DNA from: Rhizophagus irregularis
Taxonomy: Eukaryota > Glomeromycota > Glomeromycetes > Glomerales > Glomeraceae
DNA: 64,000 nt
Direction of reading: 5' to 3'
NCBI RefSeq assembly: GCF_026210795.1
Contig: NC_089455.1
Location: 2,728,001-2,792,000 of the forward strand
Positions 12,319-24,420 of this stretch are shown piece after piece. The notes below the pieces were generated by a model. That model had not been told where the DNA came from, did not search any database, and saw only the letters and a list, made by a program, of their open reading frames with translations. The position numbers and the translations under genes were made by a program. Each line of letters begins with the position of its first letter. Position 1 is the stretch's first letter.

Positions 12319-13186
12319 CTCATTCCATTCTTGTTCTATCGGTGTGTCACCCAGGTGATCATATATTTGTGGGTTGATGTCAGTTCGTGGCTCATATATG
12401 GTTTTCCATATTCTGGAAGGTTCTCAAATTTGTGATTTCTCGCACGGAATAATGATGAAAATGCGTTAATTGCTTCTTCTTGGACTTCTCTTTAGTGTTT
12501 AAGAGAATTTCTTCCTAGTGTCCGTAGGATGCGGATTCGTCCAGGTTAATTTTTGAGTATATCTTGTCTAATATGTTATTGATCATTTTCTGTTAGTACG
12601 TAGTGATCATTTGTTGTTTCCTTCTTCTTATCCTTCTCTTTATTGCTTTTTACACTCTTTGTCTTTCATTTTGATTACTTTCTTCTGACTATCTTCAGCC
12701 AATTTCTAGTCTCGCATTTCCATGTGTGCCAATCTGTGTCTTCTGTTAACTCAGATATATTTGTTCCGTATCGTTCATTGAAAGTTTTGATCCCTTTTGA
12801 TGCCTTGAGCAACTCCGCTCCTTTCAACTCATTCTTATATAATTTTCTCATTATACTTCTCGTATAGGAGATCCTTACGTTCTTTCGAGGAGTCTTCAAT
12901 TTCTTTATAGTTTCTGTTGATGGTTTGTTTTGGTACTTCACCTTTTCGCGTGGGATGCGTTTAAGTGATGCCTGCTGTATACATTTGCATATAATGTCCC
13001 ATAGTTTATTTAAGGTGCTTCTTCACTTCGTCCATGAGTTTCTACGTATCTGAAGGCCTTATCTTCCAGAGGCTTTTGAGGTAGTTTTCATATTCATTCC
13101 ATTGTTCATTTGTGGTGTTTTCATAATCGTATACAATACGTTTTGTATTTTTCTCTGCTCTTCTACCCCTTTATTATTGGTAACTA

Positions 13187-14158
13187 TTATATCTGTGAAT
13201 GAGATCTTTGCGAACGTAATGTTGTGATCGCTATTTGTAATATCTGCTGATTGGTATATGTGATCTTCATTATTCTAGTTTCAAGTTTAGGATCCGCCCA
13301 GATGTAATCGATTCTGGTCGATGTAATTTTATTTGACCACGTAAAGCTTCTCTGTTTGGGATTTAATTTCCTAAATGTATCCACAAAGAAAGTATTATCT
13401 AACCATGTGATAATGTTAGAGGGTTTTTTTCCAAGCTTAGAAGGGCCGCTGTAATCCAACGATTTATCAATATACGTATTCAAGTCACCTATTAAAATAT
13501 AATATCTATTCTTTTTGCTATGGTTAATAAATTTGTTTTTTATGTGATTGGTTAATTCGTTTTTCATTTCCGTGTCAGATGGTGGCATGTATACGACGCC
13601 TATTATAAGTGTGCAATTCTTGAGTAGTAGCCGGGCTTCTATGTAGTAGGCACTAATTCTATTAATTTTTCCTAAATGTTTTTCCCATTTCTTGTTGATT
13701 ATAATACACACTCCGGATCCCTTGATCTTGTTGTCTTTGTTAGTCCAGAATGAGATATATTCCAGATTTTGTTTATTCCAGAATTTGCCGTATTTTCTGT
13801 CTTTGTTAGTTTCAACTATTCCCACAATATCTGCTCTTTTATTCGCGCAATAATCCATTAATATGTTGAGTTTAAAGTCGTCAGGTCCAATTCCGTTAAT
13901 GTTGTGTCCCATGAGTACTAAGTTAAAAGTGTTAATGTCGCTAATGTTACTATTAGAATTGTGTACGTCTTGTTCTTGTTGTGGGGACCTAATGTTTGCG
14001 TCTTTTGTGTAGGTCGCATTATTGCTTTGAATGTTCGTGTCTTGTGTATAGGTCGCGTTGCTGTTTTGAATGTTCTTGGGGGACGTGTTATGAATTTGGT
14101 AGGACTTTTCCCTTTCTGTCCTTGTTTTTGGAGTAACTCTAGTGTTATTATTTGTCAT
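13187..14158 (-). pseudogene. LINE endonuclease (APE/exonuclease-phosphatase) domain
   Basis: The 323-residue frame starts at ATG 14158 with a low-complexity N-terminus holding repeats of NATYT(Q/K)D. It then shows the expected order of the endonuclease fold: GHNINGIGPDDFKL, DIVGIVETNKD (catalytic Glu), GVVYMPPSD, LIGDLNTYID (catalytic GDLN), a SFTWSN stretch and RIDYIWADP (substrate-binding Asp). The enzyme nicks target DNA for target-primed reverse transcription. The frame is lost near the end, where a final SDHN-like histidine motif would be expected; TNSDHNITF-like codons occur in another frame at about 13205-13240, so a frameshift is likely. The region 12320-13187 (linker towards the RT) has several stops. 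Confidence 0.85.
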
Positions 14159-14254
14159 TTCGGCTAGTTCAATTGTTTTTCTTATTTCGTTGTTATTTTG
14201 TTTTCCATTTAGACCAGCTAAGGAAAATTTTTGCTATATTATATATATATTTGT

Positions 14255-14600
14255 TATATAATAATTATATATGAATAATAAATAAATAATATAAAATTGA
14301 GACTCTTAAGAATATATTTTAAATATTATAAATATATATTAACAATATTGATACAATATATTTGTTATATTTAAAATAATATAATATATATATAATTAAT
14401 ACATAATTAATATATATTTTTAATGTGATATATAATATAGTAATTATATATAAACAATATATATATCATATAAATTGAAACTCGTATGAATATATTTTAA
14501 ATATTATAAATGTATTTAAATAATATACTAATTATATTATAATTTTATATTTACTTATATGTATACAATACTATATACTATATATATGATATAAAAATCA
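14255..14600. repeat. AT-rich tandem units, right of the LINE
   Basis: Two further copies of the unit at 2930-3235 are present, with AATTGAGACTCTTAAGAATA at about 14303 and the diverged AATTGAAACTCGTATGAATA at about 14475. This is non-coding low-complexity sequence. Confidence 0.6.
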
Positions 14601-14744
14601 ACTAATTTATTGAAATAATGTACTTGTTATTTTTATTTGTTCATAATTATATTATTATACATAATTAAAATAATTAAACAAAATCCCATTTCATCTAAAA
14701 AAAACTAAGAAGTAAAAAATATCAATTCTATCAACAATAACATT

Positions 14745-15720
14745 ATTGCACCTAAGAATGAAAACCTAAAGAAAATTGCTCTCCATAAAAAAAGCCCAAA
14801 TATATAAATAAAATTTACCATTATTACAGATTCTTCGTTTGAAAGAAATCTTATGATATCGCCTAAAAGAACTTGCTTAAAGAAATTGGAAAGTATCTTA
14901 AGAAAGCAAAGAAAGAATGGAAAGTTAGAAGAAAGTGCAAAACTGAATGAAATAAGAGTAACAACTCATGTTAAAAAAATAATAAAACGCGTTAATTGAC
15001 TTACAAGGAGGAAATGTAAGTTAGGACCCGTCTACTAGAAAGTGAAAAATATCAACAATAACGTTATTACATCTAAGAATGAAAACCTAAAGAAAATTGC
15101 TCTCCATAAAAAAAAACCCAAATATATAAATAAAATTTACCATTATTACAGATTCTTCGTTTGAAAGGAATCTTATGATATCGCCTAAAAGAACTTGCTT
15201 AAAGAAATTCGTTCTAATTGAAAAAAAAAAAAATTTCGCAAGGAAACCTTGCAAATCTACCTGTTTCGTTTCTAACATCTTTAACTTCCCTCTGAAACAT
15301 AAAGTAAGGAAGGTGAAAGTAAGAAGAATAAGTATTAAGAGAAAGGGAAAGGCATGAAGGAAAGTCGCCTAAAAAAGCAAAAAAAAGAATGGAAAGTTAG
15401 AAAGCGCAAAATTGAATGTGGTTTAGTGAAATAAGAGTAACAAAATTCATGTTAAAAAAATAATAAAACGCGTTAATTGACTTACAAAGAGGAAATGTAA
15501 AGTTAGGACCCGTCTACAAGAAAGTGAAAAATAACAACAATAACGTTATTACACCTAAGAATGAAATAAGAAAGCAAAGAAAGGGAGGAGAAAATGGGAA
15601 GTTAGAACCCGCCTGCAATAAATCAATGTGGTTTAGTTAGGAAATAAGAGTAATAAAACATGTTTAAAAAATAAAAAAATAAGAATAATAAACGCGTTAA
15701 TTGACTTACAAGAAAGTGAA
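14745..15720. repeat. Direct-repeat array with GCGTTAATTGACTTACAA
   Basis: The block from CTAAGAATGAAAACCTAAAG to GAACTTGCTTAAAGAAATT occurs at 14752-14887 and 15073-15210. The block AAAACGCGTTAATTGACTTA with GGAAATGTAA and GGACCCGTCTAC occurs at about 14985, 15468 and (shorter) 15690. Together these make a compound tandem repeat with units of about 320-480 bp. Open frames through it are short and Lys-rich and are not taken as genes. Confidence 0.7.
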
Positions 15721-16495
15721 AAACTATCTAAGAAAGAGAAAAAATTAAAAATTCTGATCTAAACTTTGTAGAATTAAGAAACGAGATAAGTTTTAAACTT
15801 ACAAGTTTTCGCCTAAAAGTTCTTAATAAAGAGAGAACACGCCTATAAAGAATGTGAGGAAAAAACAAACTAAAAAGATCTTATGGGTTACATACTGGTT
15901 ACACAGATTACACAATCATGGATCAACCAATGATAATTGTATATTATTTTGATATATCACATATTTCTTACATATCGTTCACTATCAAATGCCTAAAGAA
16001 AACCGAAATAAGCTTTGCGCAAGAAACTTGATGAATAGGTATGATATAGAAGATTTTGACTTTGAAAAGCATACGATAATTGGAATAATTTAAATTTTTA
16101 TTTATGAATTGTAAATAAACACTTTTAGCGGGTAGACTTTATATTAACCAAAATTTTTATGCACATAATTTTATGTTGTTTGAATTTATATCGGTTGATT
16201 TAACAAATGGATATTATTTCATTAAAGAAAATGAAAAAATAATTTTTTTGAAGTAATACTTTTTGAAATCAAAATATTTCAAAATAAGCCCAGATCCTAA
16301 CAAAATACAATACAACAATGAACAATGAAGCGTCACGTTAAAAATAAAAAAGAAAACAGGTTGGACGAATTACCAATTTCATCCGTCCCAAAAAATCTAA
16401 AAAAACTTTTGTACTACCAAAGTCTCAGCCCGTGAATAAAAATTTGTATCACACATCTTTGTTATACATTGTATGATCGTACTTTTTATATAAAG
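15721..16495. other. Spacer without a supported gene
   Basis: AT-rich sequence with no open frame of note and no TIR pair found by eye. It may contain the promoter of the small gene that follows: a TATATAAAG-like box lies at about 16488, and an ATG at 16496 opens a 9-codon frame that may be its first exon. Confidence 0.5.
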
Positions 16496-16579
16496 ATGGA
16501 CGAGATAAAGAAAGAAATTTGCAAATTTTAATATTTTTAAACTTTTTGTAATTGACTTTTTAATAATTTTCTAATAAAG

Positions 16580-17173
16580 GGAGAATTTAGCAAGATTCTG
16601 ATAGATGAGCTAAAATTACTTTTTCTTAGAGTCAGGAACCCTTCGGATAATTCATTAGAAGTATTACTAAAAACAATAGATCCTACAATTAATCCTGATC
16701 AACTTAAAGATTATATCAATATTTGCAGAGGAAAATTTTCAGATTTTAGATATAATTACAAGAGTATTATAGTAAAGAAAGCTCAGGACCTTGAAATTCA
16801 TTTTAGGTATGCGGTTTTGAAGTTTTTATATTAGTTTATTTTGTTTTAGTAAATTATTATTTAACAATCTTTTTTTAGAAGTATCGGATTGGAAGAATTT
16901 GAAAACCTATTAGATAAAATTATTACTGAAGATTATTGTAGACAAATTCTTGCAACACATATTTCTTGTGTTCATAAAGAATCCTTTGAAAATGACAAAG
17001 TTTCTTTAAATAAACTTTTTGATTTTGTTAAAAAAAGTTTATTGATTGGTATAAAATCTTTTTTTATTCCAATTGATGTAAAAGGTGAACTTAAAAAAAT
17101 GGATAATTGTACTAGTTCTATTAAATTACAATCAAGATATCATACTAATATTGTATATAATATGGATTTATAA
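16580..17173 (+). CDS. Hypothetical helical protein, tail-to-tail with TERT
   Basis: Two exons join in phase: 16580-16806 (acceptor CTAATAAAG, donor GTATGC) and 16879-17173 (acceptor TTTTTTTAG, stop TAA). They give 173 residues plus an unresolved N-terminus, possibly ATG 16496. The peptide is Lys/Leu/Ile-rich with no signal peptide or membrane segment. It begins GEFSKILIDELKLLFLRVRN and ends ...TNIVYNMDL. The block LIDELKLLFLRVR resembles LIEELKLLFLKCR in the gene at 32.3-33.8 kb, so both may belong to one family. I do not recognise the family. Its stop lies only 100 bp from the TERT stop on the other strand, so the two genes converge. Confidence 0.55.
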
Positions 17174-20100
17174 TTTTTTATAATTTCACTATTGTATTAC
17201 TAATTAATTAATATCATAAGATTATTTCATTTAAATAAATAAAAAAGAAATAATATTAAACAATACCAAAACTTAAAATGTTATTTTATTAAAAATTAAT
17301 GATAACTTACAATCTACTATATGATTTAAATTATCTAACCGGGAGTTTTCAAGAAATTTTTTAAAATGTGAAAGTACTCCCTTATGATAGCTTTGTTTTT
17401 TGTTTAAAATGTAATAAAAAGCATTAGCACCGAGCCTTATTGTTAAATAATAAAAAATATGAAGTTAATATTTATGATAAAAATAAATTTAAATTATAAC
17501 AACACTAACCACATAAATTCTTTTTTATTTATATTAAAGGAATATCTACTTGATGCATCAGTTTTACATAATACTAAATATAAATGATCAATAGCATTAT
17601 GTAATACTTCTGTAATAATAACAAAAAAATTGCGTTAGTAAAAAATAATAATTAAATTTATTAAAATTTAATCAAAATTTACCAAATTCGAAATCTTCAT
17701 TTCTTTGGGATTTTTGTCTAGACATTCCTTTTATACAGTGGTGGAATTTCATTCCAGCCATTAAAAAATTTTGGTATATATTTAATAGGGTAGTTTCTCT
17801 TGTATTTAGCGAAGTATCATAAAAAATTTTATGGCTTTTTGCTAACAAAATTCTGAATAAATAATTATTTATATTAATTCAAAATTAATAATTTGCATAA
17901 TATTAATCATAATGCTTACTCGATCATTTTTTTCTTTAAACATGTACCAGGGGTCTTTGTCGATTTTATAGTTAAAATGTTAGCAATATCTAATTTAATA
18001 TAAATAATAATAAGTAAATTAATAAATAGTTTTTGAATTAATTATAGAATACTAACGGGATAAATCGCTGTATCTTGAATAATCCACTTTGACATCCAAA
18101 TTACGAGTATCAATTAATATTCCACACCACGGGAACTCTTATTAAAATTCAGTTAATATTTTACAATACAATTAATAAAACAATCAATAAAATAAAATAA
18201 AATAGCAAATACGTACCATAACCATCAACTTTATTTATTTTATTATTATTAACAGTTAAATCAAAGTTTACCATACTTTTTTTATCATTTACGACGATTT
18301 TATACTTTAAATCATCTTGGTGCATTGTTGTGATAAATTTTATAACATTATTTTTGTTTGTACTTATATACAAAAAATCATCGAAATGCAATAGTAACTA
18401 ATAATATTTAAATAATATTATAATATTAATTAAATATTAAATATATCAGTAAGTACATTGAAGTATAATATTTAAAAATACTTACCCCATTCGTGTTATT
18501 AATGATATATTTAAATTCTTCTTGCTCCATAACTCCATAATATATACTACATAATAAGGATGATAGTACCGATCCTTGTGGAATGCCGACTTTTTGTTTA
18601 TAATATTCTTCATTAACCTATATTAATAAATTTAATCAGTTAAAATAATTAAATAAATCATTTAAATAATATTCACTTGTATTTATTACCTTTATAATAT
18701 TTTGTTGAATATGTTCTTTCAACAATTCAAGAACATCCTTTACTTCCATATAAGATTCATACACATTATCAATAAGAATTGCATTTTTATAATTTTGAGT
18801 TAATTTGGCGCTGTATTTCGGAAAAGACAAAAATTCACCTAAATATATATATATGATAAAAACAAAATAAATTTAAAAAATAAAATAATTAAATTAAAGT
18901 ACAATAAGTAATGTGTTGAAAAACTTTTACTTGAATCATGAACAAAGTTATCACATTTTCTATAAATAGTTCCACCTTTTAGATAAATAGCTTCAAATTT
19001 ATTCACTGAGTATTGGTACTAAAAAAATCATCATTAGTAAATTAAAAAAAGATATTATATTATGCAAACAAGAAATTATTATTGTACAAACTTCAGTAAG
19101 AACTTCTTTTTCGATTATTTCCATAAGAATATTTTGATCAATTGTTTCGAAACAACATTTAATATCAACTTTAGCAAAATAAAGTCGTGGATTATCATCA
19201 TTAGATAAGTGTTTTTTATATTCTTTTAAACAAGCATGAACTTCGTTATAATTGAATATAGACCCAGTTAGTAACGAAGGATTTTTTTCCTACCAAATAA
19301 AAAAAAAAGAATAATTAATATTTAAATATTTACAATAACATTCAATTCAAATTATTTAATAAACTTACTTTTTCGTATTTAAGGATCTGAAACGTCATAT
19401 TTAATATGGAATTGATTGATTTTGGTCGCTTTATATTATTGGAAGTACGCATCGGACGTTTCATGTTAACAATAGGTCTCAGATTTCCTTTGTTATCTTT
19501 AGGGAGGAATTTTAATTCAGAGTAACCCAGTTTCCTGTTTTTGAAAATTGTTTCTTCATTCTTTGACGGTATTTTTTCATATACAGAACTCGTTAGAGAT
19601 TTAAGATTTTGTTCAACCATTTTAAACCAAATCTCTCTTCGATAATAGGATAACCTATTTCCTTGTTTAGCATGATTTGTTATATAAAAATTCAGCTATA
19701 AATATTAATATAGAAATTGTTAATGACTATAAATAAAATAAAAAATAAAATCATTTAAAATATCTATTTACTTTGAGAAGTGGAATTACTAAACATTCAA
19801 AAATCCACCAAATTAATTCGTACAACATTTCGGTACATTTCAATATTTCCAAATTATTATTGCCTTTAAGCCATTGGCATTTTTTAATCTAAATATTAGA
19901 AATATATATATTTCGTTAATAAATCAAATACCATTTTAATACATAGAATAAAATTAAACAATAACCTTAAAATTTTGCACGACTTCATGTAAAGATACTA
20001 CTTCGGAGTGACGTTTTTCAATAAAAACACTTATCATATTATAAATAACTGTTTTGTTATTTTTGTCACCAAAAAATTCGGGTGGAAATATAAAATCTAA

Positions 20101-20799
20101 AACTCCAACAACAAACTTCTTAACCTGTTTGAATTATTAAGTAATTTTTTTTTTAGAAATTAATAATAATTTAAGATAATTTTAAAATATTTAAAATATT
20201 ACCTGATAGGTATTGCACTCAACTAAACTTGTTTCCTTTATATTTAATACAGATTATAAGAAAAAATAATAATTCAATATTTGATTAAAATAAACACAAA
20301 AAAATTACCTGGATCGGGCAGTAAGTATTAAGCAAATGTCTATACTGGCATATATTATGACGTTTAATTATGTGATCAATATACGGAAGTAGATGTTTTA
20401 AATAATCCGGAAATTTACAATGTAAATTCTATTTTTTAAAATAAGCTATAGATTGATCATTTTACAATAATACCCAATTAATAAGTATTCTAATAAATAT
20501 ATATACTTACATCTATTTCCTTTCTCCTATCCATATAAGTATAATATAATGCATGAGAAACTCTACAGGTAAATACGTTTTTCAAGTTGAATTGTTTCGG
20601 AAATATATAACTTATCACGGTATTCGACATATTAACGTTATGATACGAAAACTTAACAACATTAAGGATATCTAATGAAATCATTATTTATTTATTAGTT
20701 ATTACAAAAAAAACAGTAAGAATTTTTTGGTACTTACGATCTTTTGGCAGCCCGTGCCACAATTCACCATCATCAGGAAATTATATAGTGCGAAAAGTT

Positions 20800-21250
20800 G
20801 CGCAAGTTTACACATCATAATATTTCGTAAGCTTCCAGACCCGCCGCAAGTTTGCGTAAGCGTAATATTTCGTAACTTTTTAAAATATTTCGAAATATTA
20901 CGATATGCAAAGCTTCGTAATTTTACGATTTGTAATATTCCGTAATTTTGCGGTTCGCAATATTTCGTAATTTTACATAATATTTCGTAAGTTTTCAGAC
21001 CCGCCGCAAGTTTGCGTAAGCGTAATATTTTGTAACTTTTTAAAATATTTCGAAATATTACTGTATGCAAGGCTTCGTAATTTTACGATTCGTAATATTC
21101 CGTAATTTTACTGCGTAATACTTCGCAACTTTTTAAAATATTTCGAAATTCTATGATGCGTAATGTTCCATAATTTGACGATTCGTAATATTCTGTGATT
21201 TTACACAACTTAATATTTCGTAATATTTCAAAATATTTCGATAAATAATA
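20800..21250. repeat. CGTAATATTTCG satellite, left arm
   Basis: Diverged units combine CGTAATATTTCGTAA, TTTTTAAAATATTTCGAAAT and AGACCCGCCGCAAGTTTGCG. The last, with its context, appears twice 170-180 bp apart (20835 and 20998). It is the inverted counterpart of 23805-24420. Confidence 0.75.
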
Positions 21251-21389
21251 CTTCATTTTCTGTACTATAAGTTTATATAATGTATGTTTTATTAGATATA
21301 ATCATAAAAAATTACAAGTATTTATTAATATATACAGAATACATAAAAGTAAAAAAGAGAAAGAGTAGAGTAACAATATTATTAGACGT

Positions 21390-21885
21390 AAAAAGAAGAG
21401 AAACAGCTATAGTAACGTTAGTATTAGATATAAAGATAAAAGAAATATTGTTATTATTGTTAGTATTAAGGTAAAAAGAGTTAAAGAAACAGTAAAAGGA
21501 GTAAAAGAAACATGGATATTATCGTTAGTATTAAAGTACAAGTAAAAAGAAATAAAGGAAACGTAGATAGTATTGTTAGTATTACGACATAAAGTAACAA
21601 AGAGGTAAAAAAAACGCGTTAATATTAAAATAATTAGTATTAATAAATAAATATTTCTATACCTGCAAAGTAATTGAACAAAAGAATAAAGAAATAAAGA
21701 GAAAGGAAAAAATAAACATGTTGTTAGTATTGTTAGTATCGTTAGTATTAAAGTACAAGTAAAAAGGAATAAAGGAAACATGGATATTATTGTTAGTATT
21801 ACGATACAAAATAACAAAGAGGTAAAAAAAAATGAAAATAATTAGTATTAATAAACAAATATTTCTATACCTGCAAAGCAATAAA
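21390..21885. repeat. Duplicated GTTAGTATTA-rich block
   Basis: A block of about 130 bp occurs at about 21530-21665 and again at 21745-21880. It contains AAGTACAAGTAAAAAG, TTGTTAGTATTACGA, AACAAAGAGGTAAAAAAAA and ATTTCTATACCTGCAAAG. Frames on either strand are Ile/Leu or Lys/Arg low complexity and are not genes. The rest of 21250-22660 is AT-rich sequence with no gene seen. Confidence 0.6.
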
Positions 21886-22799
21886 TTATGAAATATATGT
21901 AAATATATTGTATATAATTAAAGAAATAATAGAAAGAAGAGACAAAAAAATTAAAAATATTGAACAAAAGAATAAAGAAATAAGAAACAAAAATAAATAA
22001 GACAAAAACGCGTGCATGATTAAATGATTAAATGATTAAATTACATGCAAGGATCAGCCTAATTTTGATTGGCCAGAAATCATGTACATCGTATAGCGGG
22101 TGTGACATAAATAAATCGTGACTGAAATTTGTGTTCAATTTGTGTTCAATTTGTGTTGATAATTCTGGTAAAAAATTTGTTAATTTTGGCCAAATTTCGT
22201 TAAATTTGTTAAATTTGTGTTGAGTTTGTGTTGAATTTGTGTTGCGTAATTTTTTATTTATCACAAGGGGATGATATTTAGTAATTGCATGTACGACGTA
22301 CAAGATTTTTTTTATGATTTTTTTAAGAAATGTACGCAAAATATTTAATCAGAATATAATTGTTTTATTTTTAAATATGATATATTGATGATTTTTTTTA
22401 AAAAATTCAATAGAATGTGCTAATAATAAATTGTTTTATTTTTAAATATAATATATTGATATTTATATTTAAATAACCAAAACATGTACATGATTTTTAA
22501 TTATTTTTAATTGAAATCAAACTAAGATTTTTTTTTAAAAAAAAATTAAAATAAATTAAGTGATTTATATCTATATTTAGAATCATGATATTTATATTTA
22601 GATAATCCATATCCGCATGAGATTTAATTAATATGTTTAATGATGAAAAGTCTAATAAATTAAATTTTAATTGAAACGAGAAATAAAATCAAACCAAAGA
22701 GGTATTGTTCAAATTTTATTTAAAGTGACATTTTACGACTTTCTTTCAAATTTTTACTCATCCCAAAATCAAATTATAAAAATAAAATCAAATCTAATA

Positions 22800-23581
22800 A
22801 TGCCTCGCCAAACACGTCGTCGTTCCTATAACGTCCATTGGAACTGGGCTATGATGGACGAACTTGTCGACATACGCCGCGACAGAAACCGCGCCTACCA
22901 TAATATTAATGGTAGAAGCCGCCATGATTTTTGGGACTCTGTTGCCAATAGGTTCGCTATGACTAATATCTATAATTTTCTTTAAGAAAGAATTTAAATT
23001 CAAATTAACCAATCCATTTAATTGAATCAGAATAAATAGAATATTTCAAACGAGGGTTTCCGGGCAACAGTGCAGCCAAAAGTGGAGGAACCTCGTCAGG
23101 GATTACCATGTAAGTAAATAAATAAAATTACATTCATTTAAATTAAATGTATTTACCGAATATTCAAACTGATTTTGATATTTAGAACTATGTCCTTTAT
23201 CGTAATGGTACTCCCCCGATCGGCTCGGCTTGGCGTGGACGCGTACCGGCCAAAGATATTATCGCGAATTTAGAACGAGATTTTGGGAGAGGCCGGGTAA
23301 TTATACTATAATAAAATTTTATAATTAATATTACATTCTATTTTACGTTCACATTTTAAATTTGATAAATTTGATCAATTTTAGATACGCGCGACGATCG
23401 TAGGAGCAGGAGAAAACTTACCTACGTATCGTGAAGATAATTATTTTTATTTTTTTATTTATTAATTGCGATGACAGGCCCAGTCCAGTACCAAATATCG
23501 GCTGAGACTCACGTTTTTTGGGCTGTGACTGATAATCGACGTCCACGCCGTACAGCCCCAGGGTACTATTTTATAAAATAG
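22800..23581 (+). CDS. Small trihelix/Myb-like DNA-binding protein, cargo of the CAGGAA element
   Basis: Five exons, all in phase: 22800-22951, 23040-23109, 23186-23296, 23385-23430 and 23478-23581 (stop TAG), giving 160 residues. The start MPRQTRRRSYNVHWNWAMMD is basic. The helices DELVDIRRDRNRAYHN, HDFWDSVANR and GQQCSQKWRNLVRDYHNYV carry the spaced tryptophans and the QC-x2-KW-x-NL pattern of trihelix or Myb/SANT-like domains. The rest (PPIGSAWRGRVPAKDIIANL and a C-terminal tail) I do not recognise. The exons are clearly richer in G+C and CpG than the introns and satellites around them, and no stop or shift is present, so the gene looks younger or under selection. Its role is unknown: it may be a passenger, or it may bind the satellite arms of its own element. 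Confidence 0.72.
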
Positions 23582-23804
23582 TAGCGAACAAGTATCAAAT
23601 GTATATTTTTTTATTAAGTTATAATAAAAATTAGAATTTACTTTAATTTTTAATATAAAAATTGTAAATAATAAAAAATTCGTAAATAAAAATAAATTTG
23701 CTTTCCCAAACTTAAAAAAAAAAGGTGTTTATATAAAAGAAAAGGTGTTTATATTATTTTTGATTATTCAATAGTATCACATGCCCCTTGTATACGTTCT
23801 ACTG

Positions 23805-24420
23805 CATACGCAGTTTACAATCTCGTAAATTTTCGAAACGGAATATTACGCAGGTTTACAGTCTCGTAAATTTTCGAAATATTTCAACCGTAATATTACG
23901 CAGGTTTACAGTTTCGTAAATTTTCGAAATATTTTAACTGTAATATTACGCAGGTTTACAGTCTCGTAAATTTTCGAAATATTTCAACCGTAATATTACG
24001 CAGGTTTACAGTCTCGTAAATTTTCGAAATATTTTAACCGTAATATTACGCAGATTTACAGTCTCGTAAATTTTCGAAATATTTCAACCGTAATATTACG
24101 CAGGTTTACAGTTTCGTAAATTTTCGAAATATTTCAACCGTAATATTACGCAGGTTTACAGTTTCGTAAATTTTCGAAATATTTCAACCGTAATATTACG
24201 CAGGTTTACAGTTTCGTAAATTTGCAGAATATTTTGACCGTAATATTGCGTAAATCTTACGATATTGTAAACTTACGTAATATTTTAACCGTAATATCAC
24301 ATAAATCTTACGAAATTGTAAACTTACGTAATATTTTGAAATTTTTCGAAATATTATGCCATAAACTTTCATAAACTTACAAAATCGTAAACTTACGCAA
24401 TTTTTCGCGCTATAAAATTT
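23805..24420. repeat. 50-bp satellite, right arm
   Basis: About eight near-identical 50-bp units hold TAATATTACGCAGGTTTACA, GTCTCGTAAATTTTCGAAAT and ATTTCAACCG. From 24240 they become more diverged (ACGTAATATTTTAACCG, CGAAATATTATGCC). The array stands just inside the right TIR of the element in TERT. Confidence 0.9.

Larger units (their letters stand above)
3253..14237 (-). mobile_element. APE-type LINE, near full length, carrying a nested hAT
   Basis: Reading on the minus strand, an apurinic-type endonuclease domain (from 14158), a YADD reverse transcriptase (to about 11220), an RNase H-like region and a C-terminal zinc-knuckle-like stretch follow in order. An 11-T run at 3253-3263 reads as the poly(A) tail on the minus strand. 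AT-rich flanks similar to ATTATATATATAT on both sides could be the target duplication, but low complexity makes this uncertain. Without the hAT element at 6257-11205 the LINE is about 6.0 kb. All frames carry stops or shifts, so it is dead. No separate gag-like ORF1 is seen; only about 80 bp lie upstream of the endonuclease frame. Confidence 0.8.

Noticed and set aside
21407-21881. Hydrophobic minus-strand frames that look like membrane proteins
   Set aside because: They arise from a duplicated AT-rich repeat; composition is low-complexity and no start or splice context supports them.
23805-24420. CRISPR-like regular array of 50-bp units
   Set aside because: The units are contiguous with no unique spacers, and the context is a eukaryotic transposon arm; it is a satellite.
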